The notes below the pieces were generated by a model that worked only from the letters and a program-made list of their open reading frames with translations, ran no database searches and was not told the origin of the DNA. From assembly GCF_000338275.1 (NCBI RefSeq), contig NZ_ANMR01000043.1, positions 372,001-436,000 of the forward strand: 64,000 nt of DNA, given 5' to 3'. Position numbers and translations under genes: made by a program. Within the stretch, counting starts at the first letter, position 1; each line of letters begins with the position of its first letter. Below, piece by piece: positions 48,950-59,675 of the stretch. This DNA is from Staphylococcus xylosus NJ (lineage in GTDB: Bacteria; Bacillota; Bacilli; Staphylococcales; Staphylococcaceae).

Positions 48950-51751
48950 CTAGTTAATGTTTGTACTTTGTTCGATTATCATATTTTGTACGAGTTTGTG
49001 AATTTCACCATCACCTTCAGCGGGAGCTGAACGTTGGATGCGACCGTGATAACTTAAATCGTATTTATCAGTTGTTAATTCTTTTAGATAAGGATAAACG
49101 AATGACCATGCACCTTGGTTCTTAGGTTCTTCTTGTACCCAAGCTACATTTTCTAAATTAGGTAATTCGTTTAATAATGCATTAATTTCATCAGCAGGGA
49201 AAGGATAAAGTCTTTCTACTGCTACGATTAAAATAGAATCATTCGGATTTTTGGCCAAATACTCTTTTAAATCAATAAACATTTTACCTGATGCTAAAAT
49301 AACTTTTTTCACTGATGCTTTATCGTGATCTTCTGGTAAAATTGGTTCGAATTTACCTGAAGTGAATTTACTGATAGGATCTGCAACAGTCTTATTACGT
49401 AATAAACTCTTCGGTGACATAACTACTAATGGTCTCATAGACTGTGTACCAAGATTAGCTGCCTGTGCACGTAATAAATGGAAATAGTTACTTGAACTAG
49501 ATAAATTAACGATAGTTGAATTATTTTCACCAGCTAATTGTAAAAATCTTTCTAAACGTGCAGATGAATGTTCTGGACCTTGTCCTTCAAATGAATGAGG
49601 CAAGAATAAAGTTAGTCCTGAACGTTCGCCCCATTTAGCGCGTGAACTAAATAAGAAGTTGTCAAAAATCATTTGAGCCATATTTGAGAAGTCCCCGTAT
49701 TGTGCTTCCCAAATAGTCATACATGACTTATTTTGCACATTATAGCCATATTCAAAACCTACAACAGCAGCTTCTGATAATGGAGAGTTACGCACTTCAA
49801 ATGTTGCTTTTTGATCAGGAACATTGTGTAATGGTACATATTGTTCGCCAGTTTCTGGGTCATGTAACACAGCGTGACGGTGACTAAAAGTACCACGTTC
49901 ACTATCTTGACCAGTTAAACGTATAGGTGTTCCATTTTGAGTGATAGTTGCAAAAGCTAATTGTTCTGCTTGAGCCCAGTCAACTAATCCATCTTCACTT
50001 TCAAATGGCTCTTTACGTTTCTCTAGTACTTTATTTAGCTTCTTCAATACATTGAAGTTTGACGGATAAGTCAGCATTGCATCATTAATTTCTTTTAACT
50101 GTTCAAAGCTTAATTGCGAATCGTCATTTTGTATTGGTTCTGCTAAACTTTCAGGTCTTTGCATTTCTGGGTTGTCCATTTTGTCGTTTTTATCAATTTT
50201 GTCATGAGCAGTTCTTAAAGTTTTTTGAACTTCGTCAATGATATTATTCATTTCATCTTCTGAAATTATATTTTCGCTGACAAGTTGTTTTCCGTATAAG
50301 ATTTCAACTGACTCATGTTTACGTATTTCATGATATGGTAGTGGATTTGTAATTGATGGTTCATCCATTTCATTATGACCGTAGCGACGATAACCTACTA
50401 AATCGATAACTACGTCTTTATGGAATTCTTTTCTAAACGCCATTGCAATTTCAATTGCTTCAATCGTTGCCTCGACATTATCAGCATTTACATGCATGAT
50501 TGGAACGTCGTATCCTTTTGCAACATCTGAAGAATAAGTTGTAGAACGGCCATCTTGCGGTTCGGTTGTAAAGCCTATACGGTTATTTGTAATAATGTGT
50601 AGTGAACCACCTGTTGAATAACCATCTAAGTTACCTAAGTTCATAGCTTCAAAATTAATACCTTGCCCAGGATAAGCGGCGTCACCATGGATTAATATAG
50701 GCATAGATTTTTTGAATTCGGTAGTTACTGAGCCTGGTTTATCAGTTGTATCTTGATTGGCACGTGTTTTACCAAGGACTACTGGTGATACGATTTCTAA
50801 ATGACTTGGATTGTTCGCCAAGGAAATCTTTTGTACAGTACCATATGATTGGGTTGTTTTCACACCACCAAGATGATATTTAACGTCACCAGACCAACCG
50901 GATGTTAATTCTAAGCTACCATCTTTAGGTAAGAATTTCATCGGATCTGTGTGCATAAATTCAGAAATCATCATTTCATATGGCTTTTCTAAAACATGTG
51001 TTAAAACATTTAATCTACCACGATGGGCCATACCTATCTGGATATTTTGGATGCCTTCGTCGCTCGCAATTCTTAATGTTTGTTGTAGCATAGGTACCAA
51101 AGTATCTACACCTTCGATGGAGAAACGTTTAGCTCCAACAAAGTTTTTGTGTAAATACTTTTCAAAACCTTCAACGTGGGCTAAGTTTTTAAATAGTTCG
51201 ATTTTTTGATTATCATTTAATGTTGCTTTGTATGGAGTTTCAATTCTACGCTTTAACCACACACGTTCTCTATTATTATTAATGTGGGTATATTCAAAGG
51301 CGATTGGGCCTTTGTAACGTTTTTCCATACGTACAATTGCTTCATATGCATTATCATAAATGTCTTTAAAATGGTCAGAAACAATACCGGCTGAAATTGA
51401 TTCAAGTGTTTCTTTGTCCAAATTAAAATCTTCGATTGTTAATTTGGGAACATTTTCTCTTTCAGGCCTATTAACTGGATAAATATCTGCCAACAAATGC
51501 CCATATTGACGAATATTATCGATAAGGCGCATAACACGTTTGATTGTGCTATCTCCCTTAGTTATGTTACTCTGACTTTCATTATTTGTTGTGATGTTTG
51601 CTTCACCGTTTTTAATTGTACTAAAAAGGACTTGCAAATCTTCAGGAACTGCACCAGGATCATTTAGATATATATCATATAAATCTAAAACATATCCAAG
51701 ATTTGCTCCGAAATTTACAGGTGCCTCGGAAACCTGACTTTCGTTGCTCAT
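48950..51751 (-). CDS. odhA: 2-oxoglutarate dehydrogenase E1 (thiamine diphosphate-dependent)
   Basis: 933-residue decarboxylase component. The thiamine-binding core contains [33 protein letters not shown] and the C-terminal transketolase-like half ([19 protein letters not shown]). Start ATG 51751 follows GGAGGG. First gene of odhAB; a cre-like site lies just upstream. Confidence 0.96.
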   Translation of the reverse strand: MSNESQVSEAPVNFGANLGYVLDLYDIYLNDPGAVPEDLQVLFSTIKNGEANITTNNESQSNITKGDSTIKRVMRLIDNIRQYGHLLADIYPVNRPERENVPKLTIEDFNLDKETLESISAGIVSDHFKDIYDNAYEAIVRMEKRYKGPIAFEYTHINNNRERVWLKRRIETPYKATLNDNQKIELFKNLAHVEGFEKYLHKNFVGAKRFSIEGVDTLVPMLQQTLRIASDEGIQNIQIGMAHRGRLNVLTHVLEKPYEMMISEFMHTDPMKFLPKDGSLELTSGWSGDVKYHLGGVKTTQSYGTVQKISLANNPSHLEIVSPVVLGKTRANQDTTDKPGSVTTEFKKSMPILIHGDAAYPGQGINFEAMNLGNLDGYSTGGSLHIITNNRIGFTTEPQDGRSTTYSSDVAKGYDVPIMHVNADNVEATIEAIEIAMAFRKEFHKDVVIDLVGYRRYGHNEMDEPSITNPLPYHEIRKHESVEILYGKQLVSENIISEDEMNNIIDEVQKTLRTAHDKIDKNDKMDNPEMQRPESLAEPIQNDDSQLSFEQLKEINDAMLTYPSNFNVLKKLNKVLEKRKEPFESEDGLVDWAQAEQLAFATITQNGTPIRLTGQDSERGTFSHRHAVLHDPETGEQYVPLHNVPDQKATFEVRNSPLSEAAVVGFEYGYNVQNKSCMTIWEAQYGDFSNMAQMIFDNFLFSSRAKWGERSGLTLFLPHSFEGQGPEHSSARLERFLQLAGENNSTIVNLSSSSNYFHLLRAQAANLGTQSMRPLVVMSPKSLLRNKTVADPISKFTSGKFEPILPEDHDKASVKKVILASGKMFIDLKEYLAKNPNDSILIVAVERLYPFPADEINALLNELPNLENVAWVQEEPKNQGAWSFVYPYLKELTTDKYDLSYHGRIQRSAPAEGDGEIHKLVQNMIIEQSTNIN

Positions 51752-51772
51752 TTTACACCCTCCACAAAATAG

Positions 51773-51786
51773 TTGAAACGCTTACA
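51773..51786. promoter_or_regulatory. Candidate CcpA (cre) site upstream of odhA
   Basis: TTGAAACGCTTACA matches 12 of 14 positions of the consensus TGWAARCGYTWNCW; the core AARCGYTWNCW is complete. Catabolite control of the TCA cycle is known in staphylococci. Position alone cannot show function. Confidence 0.35.
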
Positions 51787-51842
51787 AATCAATAATAGCA
51801 TTAAATATATACAAATTAAAGTACCAATAACTCACTTATACG

Positions 51843-51902
51843 AAAAAAGGAGGTGCAATATAAATCTAATTATAATAATAAGATTTATACCTTACCTCCA
51901 GT
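51843..51902 (-). terminator. Terminator of arlRS
   Basis: On the minus strand GGAGGT (51899-51894) and AGATTTATA arms pair around a small internal loop, followed by six U. It lies about 180 nt after the arlS stop and before the odhA promoter region. Confidence 0.65.
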
Positions 51903-52081
51903 AAAAATTTATAATAGTGAAAAAATTCGTTGTAAGTGTATTTTGTATTCTTGGAAAGTGTCACAAGTACATTTTTTGAATAACAATAGATTAGAATTAA
52001 CCCGCGCTGAAAGTACCTTTAATATTAGTTTACGTGATTTTGTTTGTTGCTGTATTATTTTTTAAGTTAATAGAAGTATTA

Positions 52082-53437
52082 TTAAAATGTAATTTTAAAA
52101 GTTGTATATTGGCCTACTACACTATCTACTTGAATCTTACCATGATTTAATTCTATTATCTTTTTGGCGATTGATAGCCCTAATCCATTACCGCCTAGTT
52201 TACGTGAACGTGATTTATCTACCCTGTAAAATCTATCAAAGATAAATTCAATATCCTCCTTAGGAATACCAACACCATGATCTGTAATTTCTATAGATGT
52301 TTGTTTATTTCTTAACTTTGTCTGAATATGGATATGTTTGTTGACCTGATCATATTTCATTGCATTATCAATAAAAATAATCAAAACTTGTTCTAATTGA
52401 TAGCGGTCGATTTTTATATTCAATGGCTTAGGAAATGCATCAAATTCAAAAGTATAATCTTCATGAAGTTGCTTCAATGATTTAATACGTGACGTAATTT
52501 CTGCATTAATTTCTACATTTTCAATGTTTCCATCTCGACTGTTATTATTTTCTTTCGTAAGTAATAATAATTCTTCTACCAATTTTGTAATTCTAGACAT
52601 TTCTTCTAACGATATATCTAAAGATTCTTCTAAAATAGCTGCATCTTTTTTACCCCATCGATTAATCAAATTCAAATGACCTTGTATAATTTGTAAAGGT
52701 GTTCGGAGTTCATGTGAAGCATCTTCAACGAACTGTCTTTGCTGATTAAACGATTCTTCCAATTGAAACATCATTTCATTGAACGTAGCGATTAAGTTAT
52801 CAGTTTCCTCGTAGTTTGTAGATAACTCAACTTTTTCTTGGAAGCCATCTCGACGTATTTGTTGCATTTTGTTAGACATCAATATTAAAGGTTTTGTGAT
52901 TTGTGATGAAAAGAAATAACTAATAATTGCTGTAATAAACGTAGCGATTACCCCAAAGATTAATGCTATAAAGTAAAGAGAATTAACGAGTGCGTTGTAA
53001 TCTTCCAAAGAATGTACAATCACACTATAACCGTTAAATTTTGGCGATTCTATATGATCCGTTATTATTAAATAATCGGTGTTGTGATGTTTTTTAATCA
53101 CAATATTATTTCTATCTTTAGGAACTACTTCTGGTGAGAAGGTAATTGATTTGTCGTTTGAAGTTTCGATTAATTTTTTTTCATCATCATTAAATAGAAT
53201 CACTTTTTGAAAATTTCCTAATGAAGCATTTAAATCTAAAGGCGTTATATTATCAATATCTTTTGATTCAAATAATTGAACGATATCATCAGAACTACGG
53301 TTAGCTTCACTTAATTCGTTATGTCTGAGTGAGCTACTTAAAAAGAATATAATAATTAGACTAAATACAAATATAGTTAAAAATGTAATGGTTGTAGTAA
53401 TCATCATCCATTTAGTTTTTAATTTACGCTGTTTCAT
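52082..53437 (-). CDS. arlS: Sensor histidine kinase ArlS
   Basis: 451-residue membrane kinase: TM1 about 12-34, extracellular sensor about 35-150, TM2 about 152-177, HAMP, dimerisation domain with phospho-acceptor His242 in [11 protein letters not shown], and an ATPase domain with N box, DHGVGIP and [12 protein letters not shown]. Partner of ArlR in control of adhesion, autolysis and virulence. It overlaps arlR by 4 nt (ATGA). Confidence 0.97.
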   Translation of the reverse strand: MKQRKLKTKWMMITTTITFLTIFVFSLIIIFFLSSSLRHNELSEANRSSDDIVQLFESKDIDNITPLDLNASLGNFQKVILFNDDEKKLIETSNDKSITFSPEVVPKDRNNIVIKKHHNTDYLIITDHIESPKFNGYSVIVHSLEDYNALVNSLYFIALIFGVIATFITAIISYFFSSQITKPLILMSNKMQQIRRDGFQEKVELSTNYEETDNLIATFNEMMFQLEESFNQQRQFVEDASHELRTPLQIIQGHLNLINRWGKKDAAILEESLDISLEEMSRITKLVEELLLLTKENNNSRDGNIENVEINAEITSRIKSLKQLHEDYTFEFDAFPKPLNIKIDRYQLEQVLIIFIDNAMKYDQVNKHIHIQTKLRNKQTSIEITDHGVGIPKEDIEFIFDRFYRVDKSRSRKLGGNGLGLSIAKKIIELNHGKIQVDSVVGQYTTFKITF

Positions 53438-54096
53438 TGTCTAATCACATACCCAACGCCACGAACAGTTTCTATACATTTATCTTTACCAAATGGTTTG
53501 AGTTTATTTCTTAAATAACGTATATAAACATCAACGACATTTGTTTCTACTTCTGTGTCGTATCCCCATACATCCGTAATAATTTGTTCCCTTTGTAATA
53601 CGTGGTTTTTATTATTTGCTAATAGATATAATAAATCATACTCTGTTTTAGTTAAATCCAAAGGTTGGCCATCGACGGTTACCTTAAATGCATCTTTATC
53701 AATGATAATACCTTTAATATCAATCACATTTTTTTGTGGCTGGCGTCGTAACATAGCGCGAATTCTAGCTAATAATTCTTCTATATCAAATGGCTTTACT
53801 ATATAATCATCTGCGCCGTAATCCAATCCAGCTACTTTATCATACGTATCACTTTTTGCTGTAATAATGATTATAGGCGTTGTTTGTTGTTGACGAATTT
53901 GTCTACATATTTCTAGGCCATTTATACTTGGTAACATTAAATCTAAGAGAATTAGATCATAATCATTAGTTAATGCTTTATTTAAACCAGGTTGTCCATC
54001 ATATTCAATATCGACCTCATAGTTTTCATGCTCAAGTTCAAGTTCAATAAAACGAGCAAGATTTTGCTCATCTTCCACTATTAAAATTTTTGTCAT
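53434..54096 (-). CDS. arlR: Response regulator ArlR
   Basis: 220-residue OmpR/PhoB-type regulator. Receiver domain with acidic pocket E8-D9, phospho-acceptor Asp52 in LLDLMLP and conserved Lys in YIVKPF; C-terminal winged helix from about 125 ([21 protein letters not shown]). The start is ATG 54096 (MTKILIVED), after GAGGTG; the GTG at 54105 lies within the ribosome binding site. TATAAT lies about 25 bp upstream. Confidence 0.97.
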   Translation of the reverse strand: MTKILIVEDEQNLARFIELELEHENYEVDIEYDGQPGLNKALTNDYDLILLDLMLPSINGLEICRQIRQQQTTPIIIITAKSDTYDKVAGLDYGADDYIVKPFDIEELLARIRAMLRRQPQKNVIDIKGIIIDKDAFKVTVDGQPLDLTKTEYDLLYLLANNKNHVLQREQIITDVWGYDTEVETNVVDVYIRYLRNKLKPFGKDKCIETVRGVGYVIRQ

Positions 54097-54246
54097 AAGT
54101 AGCACCTCAAGTTATATATTATATGAAATAGTTAATTGTAGAAAGTCATTGCTAAAAATAATTATATATTAAAAGTCCTTATGAATTAATACGATCGATG
54201 CTAATTTACAGAGTTTTCTTACGAAATTAAAAAATTTCGGAAATTC

Positions 54247-54299
54247 AATTGACAATCATTCTCAGTGTTGTATAATGTAATTGAAAATGATTATCAATT
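54247..54299 (+). promoter_or_regulatory. isrR: Two Fur-box-like sites flanking the isrR promoter
   Basis: TTGACAATCATTCTCAGTG (54249-54267) and TTGAAAATGATTATCAATT (54281-54299) both match the Fur consensus. They cover the -35/spacer and the start region, so repression with iron is expected. Confidence 0.75.
54249..54276 (+). promoter_or_regulatory. isrR: isrR promoter
   Basis: TTGACA (54249-54254), 16-nt spacer, TATAAT (54271-54276). Confidence 0.85.
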
Positions 54300-54450
54300 C
54301 CAAAAGTAAGACATTCCCCCCACACATATTTCGTTCTTATTTGGATTGATCATTTTCAAAAATATCCCCTTTTATATGCCCGTAAAAGACTAACGTTGCG
54401 AGACAACGTGAATATAAAAACCGGTTTTACTTTGTAAAATCGGTTTTTAT
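54284..54450 (+). ncRNA. isrR: Iron-sparing small RNA IsrR
   Basis: A transcript of about 165 nt from the Fur-controlled promoter, with no ORF, ending in a strong terminator. It sits between arlR and the PAP2 phosphatase gene. It has three C-rich stretches: CCCCCC (54316-54321), CCCC (54366-54369) and CCC (54379-54381). From memory, S. aureus IsrR has this location, two Fur boxes and C-rich seed regions that block translation of iron-using enzymes such as TCA cycle and nitrate reductase genes. The exact ends are estimated. Confidence 0.88.
54416..54450 (+). terminator. isrR: Terminator of isrR
   Basis: AAAAACCGGTTTTAC / GTAAAATCGGTTTTT with a 3-nt loop and U-run. Confidence 0.88.
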
Positions 54451-54470
54451 AATAAATTTTGACACATATT

Positions 54471-54510
54471 AGACAGTTAGATGATTACATTATCATTTAA
54501 CTGTCTTTTT
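54471..54510 (+). terminator. Second terminator downstream of isrR
   Basis: AGACAGTTA (54471-54479) / TAACTGTCT (54498-54506) with an inner ATGAT/ATCAT stem and a T-run. It could end a longer isrR form. Confidence 0.6.
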
Positions 54511-54586
54511 ATGTTGAAAATTTTTCAGTTTATATTATTTAAATAATTTCATTTAAGTTTTTGCTCTATTAAGATAATGCAAAAAT

Positions 54587-54620
54587 GCTCTCTGCAAAGT
54601 TTGAACTTTTCCGAGAGCAC
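54587..54620 (-). terminator. Terminator of the PAP2 phosphatase operon
   Basis: TGCTCTC / GAGAGCA with a 20-nt loop and U-run on the minus strand. Confidence 0.75.
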
Positions 54621-54634
54621 TTGATTAAAAGGAA

Positions 54635-55249
54635 TTAAATTTGTAATTTATGACGTAATATTAATGTTGATAGAATTACGCAGAATGCGCCACCGATAAT
54701 ACCTGCAATGATATCGGTAGGATAATGGACACCAAGATACACTCGTGATGTTGAAATCATTATAATAAATAAAGCAGATAAACCAACCATAAAGGCTTTT
54801 GATCTACCTTTCATTGTTCGATTGGCAATATACATGGCGCTTCCAAAAAAAGCTGCAGAGCCCATTGCATGTCCACTTGGAAAACTGAAACCGGAGATGT
54901 CTATTAGCCTAAGTAATGTTGGACGTTCTCTATCAAAGATATTTTTTAATAAAGGGTTTAGTGTACTTGATAACCCCATAGCAATTGCAAAAAATAGTGC
55001 TTCGACATTTAGGCGTTTTAACATTAAATAAGCTATTAATAAAAGCGATAAACAAACCATTGCCCATACTTCTCCAATTTTAGTAACACCGAGAAAAATA
55101 GTTGTAGTGATAAAACTTTCAGAAGAATATATAAACTCATACACTTCGTTATCAATCCACTTACCTAGCCTAGATTCGTGGAAGAATGCAATGATGCCAA
55201 ATATTAACGTGAAAATGATAAGTAAAGATATTCTTTTCCAACGACTCAT
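54635..55249 (-). CDS. PAP2 family phosphatase (undecaprenyl pyrophosphate or phosphatidylglycerophosphate phosphatase-like)
   Basis: 204-residue membrane protein with about five helices. The three phosphatase motifs are present: KNIFDRERP, PSGHAMG and SRVYLGVHYPTD. It may recycle undecaprenyl pyrophosphate for cell-wall synthesis (often labelled PgpB). AGGAGG precedes ATG 55249. Adjacent to murG, 15 nt apart, which supports a cell-wall role. Confidence 0.88.
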   Translation of the reverse strand: MSRWKRISLLIIFTLIFGIIAFFHESRLGKWIDNEVYEFIYSSESFITTTIFLGVTKIGEVWAMVCLSLLLIAYLMLKRLNVEALFFAIAMGLSSTLNPLLKNIFDRERPTLLRLIDISGFSFPSGHAMGSAAFFGSAMYIANRTMKGRSKAFMVGLSALFIIMISTSRVYLGVHYPTDIIAGIIGGAFCVILSTLILRHKLQI

Positions 55250-55264
55250 TGCATAACCTCCTCA

Positions 55265-56338
55265 TTAATTTAATGCGTCTTTAATTATTTTTCTAAATAA
55301 GTCTTGTCGCGTGAAACTTTCTTTATATGTTTGCATTTGATTAATTATTGTATCACGATTAGTTTCAATATCATTTAATTGATCTATTAATTTTTGTTCG
55401 GTTAAAGCATCTTCAGGGATTGCCTTACCAAAACCTTTAGTTTCAAAGTTCTTAGCATTATCAATTTGGTCACCTCGTGATTGATCGAGTCCTAATGGTA
55501 TTAAAAGCATCGGTATACGAAGCGCTAAGAATTCGTAAATTGCATTTGAACCAGCGCGACTAATTACTGTATCAGTAATCGCAAGTAAATCAGTTAAATC
55601 ATCTTTAACAAAGTCAAATTGAATATAATCTTTTTGATTCGTATATTGTTCATCGATTAGTCCTTTACCTGTTAAATGAATAATTTGATAAGAAGCCTGC
55701 AAAGCCTCAAGATTTTCTCTAATGATACTATTAAGCTTTTTACTTCCTAAACTACCGCCCATAACTAATAGTACCTTTTTGTTATCTTTGAACTCTGTGA
55801 GTTGATAACCTCTCTTTTTATCTCCAGTTTTAAGATCTTCCCTAACAGTTGCACCTACAAAATCTGCTTTTTCTTTAGGTAAAAATTGTAGGGTATCTTC
55901 AAATGTAGTATAAATCTTTTTAGCAAATTTGAGCGAAATTTTATTTGCTAGACCTGGTGTTAAATCAGATTCATGTATAATAGTAGGAATCTTTAAAGAT
56001 TTAGCTGCTATAACTACAGGTACAGAAACAAACCCACCTTTAGAAAATAATAAATCAGGTTTTTCCTTTTTTAATACACTTCTCGCGTCTAATATACCCT
56101 TTAAAACTTTAAACACATCTTTGATATTATCCCATGATATATATCGTCTCAATTTACCGCTAGATATCGAATGATATTTAATAGAAGGTAACTGAGATTC
56201 GATCATTTCACGTTCAATGCCTTTTTTTGAACCGATGTAAAAGGCTTCATAACCTTCTTCGAGTGCAGTTGGAATTAAACTTAAATTAACTGATACATGA
56301 CCAACTGTGCCTCCACCGGTAAATGCGATTTTCGTCAT
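55265..56338 (-). CDS. murG: UDP-N-acetylglucosamine--N-acetylmuramyl transferase MurG
   Basis: Forms lipid II from lipid I at the inner face of the membrane. 357 residues of GT-B fold: N-terminal GGGTVGHV loop (8-15, usually GGTGGH), HESDLTPGLAN and the C-terminal donor site SRAGSNAIYEFLAL. Start ATG 56338. In a run with an acetyltransferase gene and a PAP2 phosphatase. Confidence 0.95.
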   Translation of the reverse strand: MTKIAFTGGGTVGHVSVNLSLIPTALEEGYEAFYIGSKKGIEREMIESQLPSIKYHSISSGKLRRYISWDNIKDVFKVLKGILDARSVLKKEKPDLLFSKGGFVSVPVVIAAKSLKIPTIIHESDLTPGLANKISLKFAKKIYTTFEDTLQFLPKEKADFVGATVREDLKTGDKKRGYQLTEFKDNKKVLLVMGGSLGSKKLNSIIRENLEALQASYQIIHLTGKGLIDEQYTNQKDYIQFDFVKDDLTDLLAITDTVISRAGSNAIYEFLALRIPMLLIPLGLDQSRGDQIDNAKNFETKGFGKAIPEDALTEQKLIDQLNDIETNRDTIINQMQTYKESFTRQDLFRKIIKDALN

Positions 56339-56348
56339 ATTATTACCT

Positions 56349-56858
56349 CTATTCTTCTAATTTTTTATAATAGGCATAAAATGGTTCCCCTTTATTAAAA
56401 GGATGATAATCAATCTCTATTTCGCCTACTTTATTAAATTCAAACTTACTAAATAGAGCTTGCGCACGCTTATTTAATGCAAAAGTATCTGTCAATATCA
56501 CATGAATATCATGATCAAGTGCAAGATTAACTGCAAAATCAAATAATTGTGTTGCAGCCCCTTTATAGCTTGCTGAACCGGCAAGTCTATGAATGACATA
56601 TGCACCTTGTCTATTAACAGGCCATTCTAAATTATCATACCACTCTGCTTGTTCTTGGTCGACAACTATAAATGCAAAAATTTCATCATTTTCTTCTAGT
56701 ACAAAGAGTGCTTCTTTCTCTATATCTTTCTTAAAATGTTCTTCTAAAGGATAGTGTTCATCCCACTGATTATTGTCATCTTCTTGCATAGTTGCTTTAG
56801 CTTCTTCAACAATATTTAATATACTTAACAAATCATTTTTGTTAGCAATTCTAATCAT
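56349..56858 (-). CDS. GNAT family N-acetyltransferase
   Basis: 169 residues, GNAT fold with YVIHRLAGSASYKGAATQLFDFAV as the acetyl-CoA region; the A-site loop is weaker than the usual Q/RxxGxG/A. Substrate unknown. Sits 10 bp upstream of murG and probably belongs to the same transcript. Confidence 0.85.
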   Translation of the reverse strand: MIRIANKNDLLSILNIVEEAKATMQEDDNNQWDEHYPLEEHFKKDIEKEALFVLEENDEIFAFIVVDQEQAEWYDNLEWPVNRQGAYVIHRLAGSASYKGAATQLFDFAVNLALDHDIHVILTDTFALNKRAQALFSKFEFNKVGEIEIDYHPFNKGEPFYAYYKKLEE

Positions 56859-56879
56859 GAAACTTATACCTCTCTAATT

Positions 56880-58355
56880 TTAATTTATTGTTTTTAAAAG
56901 TTTATTGAGTACAGTATCTTCTTTATTTGCCTTATTTACTAATTGTTGTGTGAACTTCTCATTTGTTTCTTTATTAAAAGTGCCATTCACTTTTAAGTCA
57001 TTTTCTTTTTGGAATGACTTAATTGCAGTTTCTAGTGAGTTATCAAACTCATTGGATTCATTTGACGTCTTATGACCTAATGCAGTTAAACCTACTTTTA
57101 TTGTTTTAACATTTTTATCATTATCACCCAAGTGGTACGTTTTATCATTAGGAATGACATTTAAAGATTGATATGCTGGTTCGCTTATTTTAGTATCAGG
57201 TTCAATACCTTTACCATGTATATAATGAGATTTTGGTGTTAACCATTTCATATTAGTGAATTTTAATAGGGAGCCATCATCAAATTCGTGTGTTGTTTGA
57301 ACAATACCTTTACCAAATGTTTTAGCACCATAAACTTTTGCCTTATCATAGTCTTTCATAGCGCCAGTAAAAACTTCCGAGGCGCTGGCTGATCCTTTAT
57401 TAACTAAAATAGATACGTCCATATCGTTTGCTTCTTTTAAAGCATCATTTGAAGTCTGTATCTTTTCTTTGTGTTTGCCTTTTTCAAGCTGAACTACAGT
57501 TTCTCCCTTATCTATGAAAATATTAGCCATTTTTACAGCCTCATCTAAAAGGCCCCCAGGATTATTGCGTAAATCTAAAACGATTTTCCGTACACCATCT
57601 TTATGTGCTTTAATCAATGATGATTTTAATTCGCCAGAAGTACTATTTTGAAATTTATTAATTGTAAAGACACCCACATTTTTATGTTTTTCATATTCAA
57701 CGCTTTTTACATGGATTTTATCACGTTTAATTGTAATATCATGCGTTTGATTAGCTCGTTCAATAGTTAAAGTAACGTTTGTACCTTGTTTGCCTCTCAC
57801 TTTTTTAACAATAGCTTCTAAAGGTTGTCCTTTTATGGATTTACCATCCACTTTTTTAACGATATCTTTTGGTTGTATACCTGCTTTTTCTGCTGGTGAT
57901 TGTTTCATCGGACTTGTAATTTCAATTTTATCATCTTTTTTTTGCATTTCTGCGCCAATACCAACAAAATCACCAGAAACATCTTCATTAAATGATTTTG
58001 TTTCATCCTTTGTCATGTAATCTGAATAAGGATCATCTAAATCTTTTACCATACCATCAATTGCTGCAGAAGAAAGTTTTTCAGGATTTGTATCTTTGTA
58101 ATATTCATTGTTTAAAGTTTTATAAACTTCTTCTATCTTTTGTACTTCATGCCTTTGGTTGCTTGTTAAACCACTTTTCCAATTACTTATCCATATTGTA
58201 GCGAAAACAGTAATTACTGCTGTAACAAGTATGGTAGCTAATAATAGTAAAATGAAATAACTACGTTTGAATTTAAAGTTTTTTGAATTTGTATGTTGAT
58301 TTTTATCTTCGTTTGTATCAATATTTTGTTCGTTTATGTCTTTATGATCTGACAT
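56880..58355 (-). CDS. ctpA: C-terminal processing protease CtpA (S41, PDZ)
   Basis: 491-residue membrane-anchored serine protease: one TM helix (about 34-55), PDZ domain (about 125-205), S41 catalytic domain with Ser324 in GSASASEVFTG and Lys349 in AKTFGKGIVQ, and a C-terminal peptidoglycan-binding domain (about 410-480). The pairing of Ser and Lys 25 residues apart fits the family. In S. aureus it is linked to cell-wall stress and virulence. Confidence 0.94.
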   Translation of the reverse strand: MSDHKDINEQNIDTNEDKNQHTNSKNFKFKRSYFILLLLATILVTAVITVFATIWISNWKSGLTSNQRHEVQKIEEVYKTLNNEYYKDTNPEKLSSAAIDGMVKDLDDPYSDYMTKDETKSFNEDVSGDFVGIGAEMQKKDDKIEITSPMKQSPAEKAGIQPKDIVKKVDGKSIKGQPLEAIVKKVRGKQGTNVTLTIERANQTHDITIKRDKIHVKSVEYEKHKNVGVFTINKFQNSTSGELKSSLIKAHKDGVRKIVLDLRNNPGGLLDEAVKMANIFIDKGETVVQLEKGKHKEKIQTSNDALKEANDMDVSILVNKGSASASEVFTGAMKDYDKAKVYGAKTFGKGIVQTTHEFDDGSLLKFTNMKWLTPKSHYIHGKGIEPDTKISEPAYQSLNVIPNDKTYHLGDNDKNVKTIKVGLTALGHKTSNESNEFDNSLETAIKSFQKENDLKVNGTFNKETNEKFTQQLVNKANKEDTVLNKLLKTIN

Positions 58356-58416
58356 TTAATCACTTCCAATACATATGTATAAATAAAATCTATCCATTTG
58401 TCATAAAATAAAATTA

Positions 58417-58448
58417 GCTGGGATTGAACCATTTAGTTTAATCCCAGC
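58417..58448 (-). terminator. Terminator of the crr operon
   Basis: GCTGGGATTGAAC / GTTTAATCCCAGC; a modest U-run follows on the minus strand. Confidence 0.65.
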
Positions 58449-58510
58449 CCTGTAAAAGGATACTTAAATATCTTAATATATTTTACTATATCTCCTCAAT
58501 TATTTAAGTA

Positions 58511-58732
58511 TTAAAATTTTAGCCACTCTGTATATTCTTCATATAAATCATCAAATACGGCTAATGAAACTGTATAGTCTCCTCGAGTTTCAATATATTC
58601 AGAAAGTATATGAAAATCTTTTTCTTGTCTTGGGAAAGATAAGTCATCAAAAATTTCTTCTGCTAATTCGCCTTTTGCGTCACTACGACCTCGTGCCGTA
58701 AGTGCAAATTGATAAAATGAATGATCTTTCAT
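58511..58732 (-). CDS. YozE family protein (UPF0346)
   Basis: 73 residues, mainly helical ([22 protein letters not shown]). It matches the YozE/UPF0346 family of Bacilli, function unknown. The ATG overlaps the crr stop by one base (TAATG), so it is translationally coupled to crr. Confidence 0.87.
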   Translation of the reverse strand: MKDHSFYQFALTARGRSDAKGELAEEIFDDLSFPRQEKDFHILSEYIETRGDYTVSLAVFDDLYEEYTEWLKF

Positions 58733-59232
58733 TAGTTCATTGTTACATCAACGATTTTAGTTTCACCTTTTGTAACTGTAGTTACATCAGAAACAGAAAT
58801 TGAAGATGTATTATCAGAATTTGTAATAATGATTGGAGAAATAACGGACTTAGCATGTTCCTTAATGTAGTCTAAGTCAAATTTAAGTAATGGATCTCCT
58901 ACATTTACAGTGTCGCCACTTTCGACAAGGATATCAAAACCTTGGCCATCTAATTGAACAGTATCTAAACCGATATGAACAAGTAATTCTAATCCGTTAT
59001 CAGCTTTAAGGCCAATAGCATGTTTTGTTGGGAAGACATTGTCTACTTTACCATCAATTGGTGAAACGACTTCTCCATTTGTTGGGTTAATACCGAAACC
59101 TTCACCCATCATTTTTTGGGCAAATACTGGGTCTGGTATATCTTCAATTTTTACATATTCTCCAGAAAGTGGTGCATAAATAGCGCTATCTTTATTTACT
59201 TCTTTACCTTTACCGAATAATTTTTTAAACAT
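58732..59232 (-). CDS. crr: PTS glucose-specific enzyme IIA (EIIA-Glc)
   Basis: 166 residues. Receives phosphate from HPr at His86 in [12 protein letters not shown], with partner His71 in [18 protein letters not shown] is also conserved. Stand-alone EIIA-Glc serves glucose-family permeases lacking their own IIA domain. ATG 59232; 14-bp spacing from msrB upstream suggests cotranscription. Confidence 0.94.
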   Translation of the reverse strand: MFKKLFGKGKEVNKDSAIYAPLSGEYVKIEDIPDPVFAQKMMGEGFGINPTNGEVVSPIDGKVDNVFPTKHAIGLKADNGLELLVHIGLDTVQLDGQGFDILVESGDTVNVGDPLLKFDLDYIKEHAKSVISPIIITNSDNTSSISVSDVTTVTKGETKIVDVTMN

Positions 59233-59246
59233 ATCTTGTTCGCTCC

Positions 59247-59675
59247 TTATTTTTCAAAATGTGGTATTAAATCTGCATAACCTAGTTCTTCTAGCTTGTC
59301 GAATGGTATGAATTGTACTGCAGCAGAATTAATGCAATATCTCAAACCGCCACTTTCTTTTGGTCCATCATTAAATACATGGCCCAAATGACTATTTGCA
59401 TCTTCTGAACGAACTTCCGTTCTTACCATGCCAAATGTTTTATCTACAAGTTCAATAATTTCTTCATTATCTAATGCTTTTGAAAAACTTGGCCAACCAC
59501 AATCTGACTCAAATTTTTCTTCTGAAGTGAATAATGGCTTCCCAGAAATTTTGTCTACATAGATACCTTTATCAAAGTGATTCCAATATTCGTTTTGAAA
59601 TGGAGGTTCAGTACCATTTTCTTGTGTAACTAAGTACTCCATTTCGTTTAAATCATTTTTATTTTTTTTAATCAT
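59247..59675 (-). CDS. msrB: Peptide methionine-R-sulfoxide reductase MsrB
   Basis: 142 residues. Catalytic Cys114 in [11 protein letters not shown] and SHLGHVF (His97-His99). The other Cys is Cys59 in [10 protein letters not shown]. The ATG overlaps msrA by 8 nt. It repairs the R form of methionine sulfoxide and complements MsrA. Confidence 0.95.
   Translation of the reverse strand: MIKKNKNDLNEMEYLVTQENGTEPPFQNEYWNHFDKGIYVDKISGKPLFTSEEKFESDCGWPSFSKALDNEEIIELVDKTFGMVRTEVRSEDANSHLGHVFNDGPKESGGLRYCINSAAVQFIPFDKLEELGYADLIPHFEK

Noticed and set aside
51853..52065. 70-codon ORF on the plus strand between arlS and odhA
   Set aside because: Its GTG start lies inside the GGAGGTG that would serve as its ribosome binding site. 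The sequence is low in conserved features and overlaps the arlRS terminator hairpin.
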